This document shows positions 52,018 to 64,000 of a DNA stretch of 64,000 bases, piece after piece. The stretch is from positions 81,581 to 145,580 of the forward strand of contig NZ_VCIX01000077.1 of the NCBI RefSeq assembly GCF_006345825.1, written 5' to 3'. The notes under the pieces were generated by a model. That model saw only the letters and a list, made by a program, of their open reading frames with translations, ran no database searches and was not told where the DNA came from. This DNA comes from Paenibacillus paridis. Its GTDB lineage: Bacteria > Bacillota > Bacilli > Paenibacillales > Paenibacillaceae. Positions within the stretch are counted from its first letter, which is position 1; each line of letters starts with the position of its first letter. A program made the translations under genes and the position numbers.

Positions 52018-53319
52018 ATGAAAAAAGCAATTGGGGTCATGGAACGACCTCCTGCCCTGCAAAGCATGCTTCTCAGCTTGCAGCATCTGTTTGCCATGTT
52101 TGGTTCCACCGTGCTTGTACCGAATTTGCTAGGCGTTGATCCCGCGATCTGCCTGCTTATGAACGGTGTCGGCACACTGCTTTATCTTTGGGTATGCAAC
52201 AACAAAATTCCAGCCTATCTGGGCTCAAGCTTTGCCTTTCTTGCCCCTGCCGGCGCCGTCATCGGCGACCATGCGGCCGGAGGCGGCAACTATGCTGCCG
52301 CGCTGGGCGGATTTATCGTATCCGGCGTTATCTTCACCATAGTCGCCCTAATCATACAGGCGGCAGGCACCGGCTGGATTAACGTCTTATTCCCTCCGGC
52401 AGCCATGGGCGCGATCGTCGCTATTATTGGCTTAGAACTCGTTCCTGTCGCTGCGGGAATGGCCGGCTGGATTCCACAATCGTTTGAAGATCCTGCGACT
52501 TGGGTCATGAATCCTAAAGTAGTCGTGCTCTCAACGGTGACCCTTGCGATTACCGTGCTTGGCTCGGTATTGTTTCGAGGGTTTATGCGGATCATCCCCA
52601 TCTTGTTCGGTATTGTCGCTGGATATGTACTCGCTTATTGCATGGGCTTTACCGATTTTAGCGGAGTTAGTGCAAGCGGGATCGTTCAGCTTCCGCAGTT
52701 CACGTTACCGGAATTCCAGTGGACCGCGATCATAGCGATTGCTCCCGCATCGCTTGTTGTCATTGCCGAGCATATCGGACATCTCGTCGTTACGGGCAAC
52801 ATTGTAGATAAGGATTTATCCAAAGATCCTGGTCTTCACCGCTCGATGCTAGGAAACGGTATTTCTACCATTCTATCGGGCTTTGTAGGGTCTACGCCTA
52901 ATACAACTTACGGGGAGAATATCGGTGTTCTGGCGATAACAAAGGTCTATTCTACTTTCGTTATCGGCGGTGCGGCGCTTATTGCGATCGTGCTTTCGTT
53001 CTCAGGTAAATTTTCCGCTCTCATTTCCGGTATCCCTGCACCCGTTATGGGCGGGGTATCCTTGCTTTTGTTCGGCGTTATCGCAGCCTCCGGCTTCCGG
53101 ATGCTTGTTGAGTCCAAGGTTGATTACAGCAAGCCAACCAATTTGTTCCTGACAACGGTTGTTTTGGTTACAGGGCTTAGCGGCGTTACGCTGTCCATCG
53201 GGGATTTCCATCTTTCAGGAATGGCGCTAGCAACCGTAATTGCAATCTTGCTAAGCCTCCTGTTCAAAATTTTTGATGTACTGAAGCTATCCAACGACCA
53301 TGAATCCGCCGGTCATTAA
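52018..53319 (+). CDS. uraA: Uracil permease (UraA/PyrP type, NCS2 family)
   Basis: 433 residues from ATG 52018 (GGAGG eleven bases upstream). A longer frame from TTG at 52000 would contain the ribosome site itself. It matches UraA closely along its length: SSFAFLAP, FPPAAMGAIVAIIGLELVPVAAGMAG, the substrate-binding Glu251 in VVIAEHIGHLVV and Glu300 in NTTYGENIGV, then GPVMGG-like PVMGGVSLLLFGVIAASG. Roughly 14 membrane segments. It imports uracil with protons. It is monocistronic with its own terminator. I see no pyrimidine-attenuation (PyrR) site or purine riboswitch in the 287-bp upstream gap. Confidence 0.94.
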   Translation: MKKAIGVMERPPALQSMLLSLQHLFAMFGSTVLVPNLLGVDPAICLLMNGVGTLLYLWVCNNKIPAYLGSSFAFLAPAGAVIGDHAAGGGNYAAALGGFIVSGVIFTIVALIIQAAGTGWINVLFPPAAMGAIVAIIGLELVPVAAGMAGWIPQSFEDPATWVMNPKVVVLSTVTLAITVLGSVLFRGFMRIIPILFGIVAGYVLAYCMGFTDFSGVSASGIVQLPQFTLPEFQWTAIIAIAPASLVVIAEHIGHLVVTGNIVDKDLSKDPGLHRSMLGNGISTILSGFVGSTPNTTYGENIGVLAITKVYSTFVIGGAALIAIVLSFSGKFSALISGIPAPVMGGVSLLLFGVIAASGFRMLVESKVDYSKPTNLFLTTVVLVTGLSGVTLSIGDFHLSGMALATVIAILLSLLFKIFDVLKLSNDHESAGH

Positions 53320-53323
53320 ACAA

Positions 53324-53351
53324 CGAAGGGGCCCCGTTGAGGGCCCCTTCG
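53324..53351. terminator. Bidirectional terminator between uraA and the DUF523 gene
   Basis: CGAAGGGGCCC pairs perfectly with GGGCCCCTTCG around CGTTGA. It lies 5 bp after the uraA stop and before the stop of the convergent DUF523 gene. Confidence 0.82.
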
Positions 53352-53373
53352 CTCTATCTTGCTGCAATTGCAG

Positions 53374-53844
53374 CTAATGCTTCATTTCCTCCAAAAAATC
53401 ATTAAGATTCTCTTCCGATATTACTCTGAGTCCATGTTGTCTGAGCAGCGCCGTTGTAACACCATTGCCAACCATTTTACGCCCCGCAAAGTCACCATTA
53501 TAAATCATCGCGCTTCCACAAGAAGGACTGTACTCCTTGAGCACAATGACTGTTGCATGAACCTCCTGCGCTTTTTCAAGCGTAAGATACGCTCCTTTTA
53601 TATAAAGCTCCGTGACATCTCTGCCCGATTTCTCCACAACCTTAGCGGTTCCGTTCAGCACGTCTTCTCCGTCGCCGCCAACAATCTCAGCAGGCTCTCT
53701 CGGCGTGGTGAACCCACCCATCAGCTCGGGACAGACGGATACCGCTTTATTTTCTTTCAGCAGCTTTTGAACGGCTTCATTCAAGCTATGAGTTGCATTG
53801 TACCTGACCTCAAACCCTGCCAAGCATGCACTTACGACAATCAC
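53374..53844 (-). CDS. DUF523-family protein
   Basis: 156 residues from a GTG at 53844, with AGGTGGAG five to six bases upstream; a GTG three codons earlier overlaps that site. The family features are the N-terminal VSACLAGFEVRYN, a CPELMGGF motif, RDVTELYIKGA and a late KEYSPSCGS. These hold three conserved cysteines that could bind metal or act as redox residues. The family's function is not established. It is monocistronic. Confidence 0.85.
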   Translation of the reverse strand: MIVVSACLAGFEVRYNATHSLNEAVQKLLKENKAVSVCPELMGGFTTPREPAEIVGGDGEDVLNGTAKVVEKSGRDVTELYIKGAYLTLEKAQEVHATVIVLKEYSPSCGSAMIYNGDFAGRKMVGNGVTTALLRQHGLRVISEENLNDFLEEMKH

Positions 53845-53926
53845 AAGCTCCACCTCTTAGATATCAATCATGTTGTTCATTGATTATATCGCAACACCCC
53901 AGCCCCTTGCCAGTCCCGGCTGCCTG

Positions 53927-54310
53927 CTATTTCCGGTTAAACTCCTTAAAGCGCGTGCCTTGGTAGGTCAGCTCTCCTTCATCCCCAACGACGATCAGAC
54001 CAAATTTATCTGCCCTTATCGGCAATTCAACCCTCGTCCGATCTTCCAGCTCAAACGTAATATAATAGTTCGTACTCGCGCTGGATTCACCCGAGCCGCC
54101 CCATACCTCCGTTCGTTTATCTACTACTTTAGCCGCTCTCGTTAAAAGCGCTGAAGCATTGTTTTGCCACCATGCCCGCACGCCTGTAATGATGACATAG
54201 ATGATGACTCCAAATACGAGAATAAACAAAAACCCGCCAAACAGCTTAAAAAACAGCGGGACCTCCGCCAAAAAATCAAAAAATCCGCTACCTTCATCAT
54301 ATCTGCTCAC
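53927..54310 (-). CDS. DUF2500-family membrane protein
   Basis: 127 residues with one N-terminal membrane segment (FFKLFGGFLFILVFGVIIYVIITGV, ~18-42) and a soluble beta domain (NNASALLTRAAKVVDKRTEV, NYYITFELEDRTRVELPI, FGLIVVGDEGELTYQGTRF), typical of DUF2500. It starts at GTG with GAGGAG upstream. Its function is unknown, and no operon partner is evident. Confidence 0.82.
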   Translation of the reverse strand: MSRYDEGSGFFDFLAEVPLFFKLFGGFLFILVFGVIIYVIITGVRAWWQNNASALLTRAAKVVDKRTEVWGGSGESSASTNYYITFELEDRTRVELPIRADKFGLIVVGDEGELTYQGTRFKEFNRK

Positions 54311-54392
54311 ACGCTCTCTCCTCTAACGAAACGACCAACTTATGTATTCGTCATCTTCCCAGTCTATACATTCACTAATCAGCGGTAATTCA

Positions 54393-54743
54393 TTATTTTT
54401 TCTCAATCGAATCTACAGCCGCTTGCGCAGGATAAGATTGATCTATTCCGCCCTGAATGGAAACCTTCACATGGTCACCTTCATTTACAGAGCCATATTG
54501 CTTCTTGGTTACCTTTAACCATACGGCATCAGGCTCGGCTTCCTCCAGTATTTGTTCTATTTTCTTATTTTCCAGGTTGGCGACCTTCTCGCGTACGACT
54601 AGCAGTTGACTGTTAGCCTCATCCTTTACTGCCACATAACCCTCTTGATAGTTCCATACTCCACCTGATTCGCTCTCATGGTTTGCCGAACAGCCTGCTC
54701 CAAGAATAAGAATAACAAACAAAATAAAGGACAGCCTTTTCAC
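54393..54743 (-). CDS. DUF3221-type small lipoprotein
   Basis: 116 residues. A lipoprotein signal (SFILFVILILGAGC) places the lipid on Cys18. The mature part resembles DUF3221 (EGYVAVKDEANSQLLVV, VWLKVTKKQYGSVNEGDHVKVSI). It starts at GTG with GGAGG upstream. The function is unknown. Confidence 0.78.
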   Translation of the reverse strand: MKRLSFILFVILILGAGCSANHESESGGVWNYQEGYVAVKDEANSQLLVVREKVANLENKKIEQILEEAEPDAVWLKVTKKQYGSVNEGDHVKVSIQGGIDQSYPAQAAVDSIEKK

Positions 54744-54851
54744 TTAAACCACCTCCAATTTTTCCTTATACTACCATAGACGCTGAAAATAATTATAATG
54801 TTTCGGCATCCCTTACTCTAAGGTCGCATCCCGGAAGTTGAATGCCACAAT

Positions 54852-54878
54852 AAAAAAGAGCCGTACAATAACGGCTCT
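54852..54878 (-). terminator. Terminator-like hairpin pointing left, with no gene in front of it
   Basis: AGAGCCGT and ACGGCTCT form a perfect 8-bp stem, and only the minus strand has the T-run (six T). The genes to the right are on the plus strand, so it would stop antisense transcription or end a small unannotated RNA. Confidence 0.7.
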
Positions 54879-55002
54879 ACTCAACAATAGCTCCCTAAAT
54901 TAACGCCACATATCGATGGATTCTTTACTTTTCCGCCAAAAGATTTATATGAAGCAAAGGCTCCTCTGCCTACATACCTTATGGAAAAGGAGTGGTACTG
55001 CT

Positions 55003-55341
55003 ATGCCCGACTACCGTATCATTGTTGATCTGTCCGACCGCCAGCTGCATTTGCTCGATGGCAACACCGTCGTTCAATCCTATCCTGTAGGCATCGGCAA
55101 AATGGTTACCCAAACGCCTGTCGGCGAATATACGATTATTAATAAGCAGCCGAATCCCGGCGGGCCGTTCGGCGCTTTCTGGATGGGACTCTCAAAGCCG
55201 CATTATGGCATTCACGGGACAAACGATCCATCCTCGATCGGCCATCTTGTTTCTCATGGCTGCATCCGGATGTTCAACGACGACGTTCTGGCCCTATCCA
55301 AAATCGTTCCCATCAACACACGCGTGACGATCCGTCCCTAG
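55003..55341 (+). CDS. L,D-transpeptidase (YkuD domain)
   Basis: 112 residues from ATG 55003 (AAAGGAG ten bases upstream); an in-frame start at 54916 lacks a site. The whole protein is one YkuD domain: [44 protein letters not shown], and the catalytic [12 protein letters not shown] followed by SHGCIRM with Cys87. The family makes 3-3 peptidoglycan cross-links. No signal peptide or LysM domain is seen, as in other short bacillar forms, so export or a spore role is unclear. Confidence 0.9.
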   Translation: MPDYRIIVDLSDRQLHLLDGNTVVQSYPVGIGKMVTQTPVGEYTIINKQPNPGGPFGAFWMGLSKPHYGIHGTNDPSSIGHLVSHGCIRMFNDDVLALSKIVPINTRVTIRP

Positions 55342-55411
55342 TCCAACTGGTAAAAAGATAGACGCTCCTATGTTAAAATAATAGAGCGTTATCCTTATTT
55401 CCGGCGAGGAG

Positions 55412-56320
55412 GTGCTCGGCATATCATATATCCATACCATTAATTTGTGGGAGGTCCCGCTTTATTTTGCCTATAGACGCACCAACGATACGCCTGAGCA
55501 CTACAAGGGAACATTTCATGCCCATCAAGGTATCGAAATATTAATCGTTCACGAAGGCTGCGGAAAATTAATCATTGAGCAAAAAAGCTACGACTTAGCT
55601 CCAGGCATGCTTTGTATTTTTCAGCCCTATCGCCTGCATCATGTCCAGGTTGAGTTAAGCCCTGAACAGCCTTTCATCCGTACCATCGTTCACTTCGAGC
55701 CGACACTCTATGAAAGCTACTTTGACAAATGGCCCGTCCTGCAAAGGTTTTTCAAGCATATTCACACCGGAAGTCTGCCTGAACCGTGCATTTACCATAC
55801 AGGAGACCTAGATCCGCTGGACAGCCTTATGAGAAGCTGGACGAACAGTCTGCCTCATATCGCCAAAAGTGATTATTTCGAGGAATTCTCTTTATTTCTC
55901 GTCACCTTCCTTCGGGCATTTAAACAGCTTTGGGAGCAGCAGTCTGCGCCTCCCTCCACGCCAAAACTGCTGCGGAAGCCGCATCAGGCCGAGCGTATGC
56001 TGGAATGGCTGGATAAGCATTACAAGGAGCCGCTGCGTCTGGAGCTGATGGCCAGCGAGCTCCATCTCTCGCCCTACCATCTCTCCCATCTGTTTAAGTT
56101 GTGTACGGGCAGCAGCATTTCCGAATATATCGCCGCCAAAAAAATGCAGCAAGCCATCCTGCTTTTAACGGCCTCTGAGCTCTCGATCGCCCGAATCGGC
56201 GAGGAAGTTGGCATTACGAACAGCTCTTATTTTTGCAAAATGTTCAAATCGCAGATGGGCATTACGCCTCATCAATACCGGAAGCAATTCCACAATAAAT
56301 TGAACCCGCCTCTAGGATAG
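55412..56320 (+). CDS. AraC-family transcriptional regulator with cupin sensor
   Basis: About 302 residues. An N-terminal cupin-like domain (HAHQGIEILIVHEGCGKLIIEQKSYDLAPG) is followed by a linker and a C-terminal double helix-turn-helix (LELMASELHLSPYHLSHLFKL; ARIGEEVGITNSSYFCKMFKSQMGITP). The start is unclear: the GTG at 55412 overlaps AGGAGG, and the only codon at ideal spacing is ATA at 55421. It is convergent with the oxidoreductase at 56323, with only 2 bp between stops. It may control nearby sugar genes. Confidence 0.87.
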   Translation: MLGISYIHTINLWEVPLYFAYRRTNDTPEHYKGTFHAHQGIEILIVHEGCGKLIIEQKSYDLAPGMLCIFQPYRLHHVQVELSPEQPFIRTIVHFEPTLYESYFDKWPVLQRFFKHIHTGSLPEPCIYHTGDLDPLDSLMRSWTNSLPHIAKSDYFEEFSLFLVTFLRAFKQLWEQQSAPPSTPKLLRKPHQAERMLEWLDKHYKEPLRLELMASELHLSPYHLSHLFKLCTGSSISEYIAAKKMQQAILLLTASELSIARIGEEVGITNSSYFCKMFKSQMGITPHQYRKQFHNKLNPPLG

Positions 56321-56322
56321 CT

Positions 56323-57477
56323 CTATGATGTAAAGTCACTTCCAGTCGTAATAGGCAAATCCGCAAAATTGGCTACTGCGGTCTTCTTCTCGTAAAAATA
56401 GATCGTTCCCGCCTGCATGCCGCTTCGCGAATAGAACGGGTCATCCGGTTGGATTGGAAACGGGACAAGCGTCCTCGTGCTTGCCGCCTTGTAAATGCCC
56501 ACAATGACCTCAAGCGTCTCGCGTCCGCTAATTCCGTCAATTAGCAAAGGAGCACCTGTCTCGATGGCTGACAGGAGATTGTCGACCTGACCCTGATGCC
56601 CTTCGTAGGCTATATCCGGCAATGACCCGTAGGTTTGCTGCAGCTTTTCCTCCAGCAGCAAATTCGGCTCCGGAAAGCCGTTCTCGCGGGCGATTGAAGC
56701 CGCTACTTTCCAGGGGGCCGAGATGCGTGCCCTCTCCCCTTGAAAGATCAACTGCTGCTCCTGTCCGTGATGCACGACCGAGCTCGTTACCTGTGCAAGC
56801 GCCCCTCCTTCATATCGGAAAATACCAATGGAAAGATCCTCGACCTCCGCATTGTCATGCGACACATTTGTCATCAGCGCCTGCACATCCGCCGGACGGC
56901 CCATCATCCAGAGCAAAGCATCAATATGATGAACCGCGTGGTTCAATGTGCAGCCTCCGCCTTCCTTCTCCCACGTTCCCCGCCACCATAGATCATAGTA
57001 GCTATGGCCGCGCCACCAGTGTGAGTCAATTTGAGCATGGACGATTTTACCCGCAAGGCCGCTGTCCAGCATCGCCTTCAGCTTCATCATAGGCGTCTTG
57101 AAGCGATTTTGCGCAACGACCGACAGCAGCTTCCCGCTTCTGGCAGCCGCCTCATTCATACGGTCGCATTCCTCTAAGGAGGCAGCCATCGGCTTCTCTA
57201 CGAGCACATGCACGCCAGCCTCTAGAAAATGAACAGCAAGCTCCGCATGCGTATAGGGCGGGGTACATATCGAGACCACATCCACTTTTAGCTCAAGAAG
57301 CTTCGTATAATCGGAAACAGCAATCGCGTCAAGCTGATGCTGCTGAATGCGCTCCACTGCCTTATGTTCGAAAATATCGCTGACCGCCACGATTTGGCAG
57401 CGCTCCGGAAACTGCAAATAGGCATCAATATGGGCATTCGAAATGGCTCCGGCTCCAATAATCGCTACTTTAAGCAT
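56323..57477 (-). CDS. Gfo/Idh/MocA-family oxidoreductase
   Basis: 384 residues. The Rossmann motif VAIIGAGAISNAHIDAYL starts at residue 4, followed by AVSDIFEHKA, the EKP signature VLVEKPMA near 93, and the catalytic-region GGCTLNHAVHHIDALLWMMG (His/Asp pair). It is an NAD(P)-dependent sugar or inositol dehydrogenase; the substrate is unknown. AAGGAGGG precedes the ATG. Its setting between an AraC regulator and the LacZ/DUF1537/RuBisCO-like block raises the possibility that it oxidises a pectin sugar (D-apiose dehydrogenases belong to this family), but this is inference. Confidence 0.85.
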   Translation of the reverse strand: MLKVAIIGAGAISNAHIDAYLQFPERCQIVAVSDIFEHKAVERIQQHQLDAIAVSDYTKLLELKVDVVSICTPPYTHAELAVHFLEAGVHVLVEKPMAASLEECDRMNEAAARSGKLLSVVAQNRFKTPMMKLKAMLDSGLAGKIVHAQIDSHWWRGHSYYDLWWRGTWEKEGGGCTLNHAVHHIDALLWMMGRPADVQALMTNVSHDNAEVEDLSIGIFRYEGGALAQVTSSVVHHGQEQQLIFQGERARISAPWKVAASIARENGFPEPNLLLEEKLQQTYGSLPDIAYEGHQGQVDNLLSAIETGAPLLIDGISGRETLEVIVGIYKAASTRTLVPFPIQPDDPFYSRSGMQAGTIYFYEKKTAVANFADLPITTGSDFTS

Positions 57478-57678
57478 AGGTAAGCCCTCCTTAGGGATAA
57501 TGAATAATACACTCAGCTTACCAAGTAACCGATTACAAATGTATGCATAGCTTGTGAGAAAATAACGTTACTTTGCGGTTTTGGTTGGGGGCGTGGGGGG
57601 CGTGGGGTTGGTGAATGTTTGACTGCACATGTTCTTTTTATGACTTAAATTATCTCCAGGTCATGAATTGAAATAAAA

Positions 57679-57809
57679 ACTAAACAATGAATACTGAACT
57701 AAGACTATAAACACTAAACACTGAATACTGAATACCAACAACGAATACTATCACCGAATACTAAGCACTGAACGCTGAATTTTGAGCAATGAACTCTGAA
57801 CTCCGAAAA
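57679..57809. repeat. Degenerate heptanucleotide tandem repeat, about 18 copies
   Basis: Words of the type CTGAATA keep a 7-base register across about 130 bp (for example CTGAATA CTGAATA near 57719, later GAACTCT GAACTCC). There is much substitution but little length change, so it is an old, decaying microsatellite. Confidence 0.6.
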
Positions 57810-57929
57810 AGCTTTAGCTACTCAAAATCCGTATCACAGCGGTATTCTTTGTCTAAATTCCGCTTTCAACCAATCGCTGTTTTGTCCAATCGCAGCTTCG
57901 TCCTAGCTCTAGACTTCTCTTCACTTCAA

Positions 57930-58115
57930 TTAGAGGGAATTTCTCCCTCTATTTCAACAGTATTTTAGTTCTGGGAACGTTTAAAAGGAATTTCTCCCGC
58001 TAATTCCGATGAATATGCCCATAATGGCCTAAAACAGTCAGAATAACGGGAAAAATTCCATCTATTTCTTCTTTCCATCGAATCAAGCAAATTTAGAGGG
58101 ATAAATTCCTTTTAA
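57930..58115. repeat. Four-box phased palindromic element, locus 3
   Basis: Boxes at 57930-57952, 57981-58003, 58043-58065 and 58093-58115, centres 57941, 57992, 58054 and 58104. The spacings are 51, 62 and 50 bp, as at 4.3 kb. Linkers differ from the other loci. Confidence 0.8.
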
Positions 58116-58126
58116 TTAACAATTAT

Positions 58127-62777
<4,651 letters not shown>

Positions 62778-62783
62778 TTCCCC

Positions 62784-64000
62784 TCAGCCCTTCCCGTATT
62801 TCTCGATGGCACGACGAAGCGCCGGATGCTGCTCCGCATACGCGTCCAGTTCAATGCCTTGGACCGCTGCCTCCCAGCCCTGCTGCATGCTCTTGAAGCC
62901 CGCGCCGGCTCCGTCCGGATGCGCCAAAATGCCGCCGCCTGCCAAATGCATCACGTCAACCGTCGCCGTAGCCTCATAAGTGGCCGGTGCCATGCCCGCC
63001 CATTGCCCGGAAGAGACAACCGGCATCGTTGCATAACCGTCATACATCGGTTTCAAGCAGGCTTGAACCGAACGAACCACCGATTCATTGCTCTCATAAA
63101 ACTTGCTATTCAAGCCATTCACATGCAGATGGTCCGCGCCGGCCAGCCGGCACAGCTTCTGATAAGCCGAAAACTCAAAGCCCAGTCCCGGAGAGCGCGT
63201 CATCATGCCCCATTGGTTCCGATGCCCATGGATTGGCACCTCGCTGTAGCGGTTCAAATGGGCAAGGCCCGCAAGCCCAACGCTCATGATACTCACCATG
63301 ACGCAGTTGCCTCCCGCCTTCACGACCAGCTCGTGATTGCGCTCCATTTCTTCGATATCGCCTGTAATATTGAACGCGTACATGATCCGCTTGCCCGTGA
63401 CGTCAGCAGCTTTGTCCACCGCCTCCATCACTGCCTTCACTCTAGCCTCCAACGGGGCATAAGGTGCGTTCGCGTTTAATTCATCATCCTTAATAAAATC
63501 GAGTCCCGCCGCCGATACATTCAAAATCATCCGCTGCAAGTCCTTCAAATCAAGGCCGATGCTTGGCTTAACAATTGTGCCTATGATCGGGCGGTCATAG
63601 ACCCCCGTCAGCCTGCGCGTGCCATCGATTCCAAACTTCGGTCCGGGATAACGAGCTGCGAAAGCTTCTGGCAGCTCCAGATCAACCAGCCGAAGTCCCG
63701 ACAGCTCCTGCAGCTCGAACAAATTGCCCGCAATCGCCGACATCAAGTTCGGAATCGAAGGACCAAAGTTATGCAGCGGAAAAGAGACGGCTACCAAGCC
63801 CCGCCGATATTTCCCATCATGGCCCGCTGGCGTCTTTGCTCCCGGCAGCGTCGGTGCACTGACCGACTCCAGTTCAACGATCTTCTCAATCCGCGCACCG
63901 AATCGCTCCTTTAGCGCATCCGTCTCGCCCGGCACCGCAGTGAACGTCCCGGTCGACTGCTCGCCCGCAATAACCTCTGCCGCCCTCTCCAGCGAATAAG
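62784..64000 (-). CDS. RuBisCO-like protein (form IV type), N-terminus cut by right edge
   Basis: About 404 residues are visible; the reading frame is open to the right edge. Visible motifs in order: EQSTGTFTAVPGE, GTIVKPSIGL (the second Lys of the usual KPKLGL is Ser), LDFIKDDE with the Lys that is carbamylated in RuBisCO and its Asp/Glu metal ligands, IHGHRNQWG, PVVSSGQWAG and LAGGGILAHPDG for the phosphate. A metal-dependent enolising or decarboxylating enzyme on a sugar phosphate is expected, not CO2 fixation. It is first visible in the operon with the DUF1537 kinase and lacZ. OiaX-like decarboxylase of apionate catabolism is one candidate; an MtnW-like enolase is another. Confidence 0.88.
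   Translation of the reverse strand, partial: YSLERAAEVIAGEQSTGTFTAVPGETDALKERFGARIEKIVELESVSAPTLPGAKTPAGHDGKYRRGLVAVSFPLHNFGPSIPNLMSAIAGNLFELQELSGLRLVDLELPEAFAARYPGPKFGIDGTRRLTGVYDRPIIGTIVKPSIGLDLKDLQRMILNVSAAGLDFIKDDELNANAPYAPLEARVKAVMEAVDKAADVTGKRIMYAFNITGDIEEMERNHELVVKAGGNCVMVSIMSVGLAGLAHLNRYSEVPIHGHRNQWGMMTRSPGLGFEFSAYQKLCRLAGADHLHVNGLNSKFYESNESVVRSVQACLKPMYDGYATMPVVSSGQWAGMAPATYEATATVDVMHLAGGGILAHPDGAGAGFKSMQQGWEAAVQGIELDAYAEQHPALRRAIEKYGKG

Larger units (their letters stand above)
57478..58126. other. 649-bp gene-free region with G-rich tract and repeats
   Basis: No gene seen. It contains a G-rich tract at about 57586-57607 (GGGGGCGTGGGGGGCGTGGGG region), a degenerate 7-bp repeat (57679-57809) and a four-box element (57930-58115). 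The last box lies only 12 bp from the stop of the LacZ gene. Confidence 0.75.

Noticed and set aside
62826..63479. 217-codon frame antisense to the RuBisCO-like gene
   Set aside because: Shadow frame produced by the GC-rich codon pattern of a clear gene.

Overview
The window looks like chromosomal DNA from a Paenibacillus-like, spore-forming member of the Bacillota. The evidence is the type of gene content: repeated YesM/YesN two-component systems with LplB/LplC-type sugar permeases, an S-layer-homology (SLH) anchored polysaccharidase, a YheC/YheD spore-coat-type ATP-grasp protein, and AGGAGG-type ribosome binding sites before most genes. No rRNA, tRNA, insertion sequence, phage gene or CRISPR array was recognised. 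The species call is inference.

Layout. 1-1349: two permeases of one sugar ABC system, cut by the left edge. 1530-3808: a YheC-like ATP-grasp protein and a family-39-type membrane glycosyltransferase. 3809-5137: gene-free, with a 514-bp direct duplication. 5138-12560: a sugar-uptake unit on the minus strand (sensor kinase, AraC-type regulator, lipoprotein binding protein, two permeases). 12788-26500: a galactan-degradation block on the same strand (GH35, GH2, DUF5107-TPR protein, and a giant SLH-anchored GH53 endo-galactanase). 26501-27704: a 112-bp-period tandem array. 27705-29644: hflK-hflC. 29811-42222: an alpha-galactoside unit (cytoplasmic alpha-galactosidase, binding protein, two permeases, a divergent YesN/YesM pair, and a secreted alpha-galactosidase). 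42223-43759: a repeat-rich gap with about 104 copies of GGGTGC. 43760-47181: a GntR-controlled ABC operon. 47374-57477: assorted genes (stalk-domain binding-protein fusion, NfeD/SPFH pair, uracil permease, small proteins, L,D-transpeptidase, AraC regulator, Gfo/Idh/MocA oxidoreductase). 58127-64000: LacZ-type GH2, a DUF1537 acid-sugar kinase and a RuBisCO-like protein cut by the right edge.

How the parts fit. The surface GH53 enzyme would cut beta-1,4-galactan outside the cell, one Lpl-type transporter would import oligomers, and the GH35/GH2 enzymes, which lack signal peptides, would finish hydrolysis inside. The second unit does the same for alpha-galactosides. No sugar-ABC ATPase is present, so a shared MsmX-type ATPase elsewhere is likely. 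The DUF1537 kinase plus RuBisCO-like pair suggests catabolism of an acid sugar, possibly from the pectin sugar apiose.

The most unusual signal is non-coding. A composite element of four 23-bp imperfect palindromes with centres 51, 62 and 50/51 bp apart occurs at four places in three gene-free gaps (4.3, 4.8, 43.4 and 58.0 kb). The 112-bp array at 26.8-27.6 kb, built from different palindromic boxes, alternates almost the same spacings (51 and 61 bp). Box spacing is preserved where box and linker sequences have changed.
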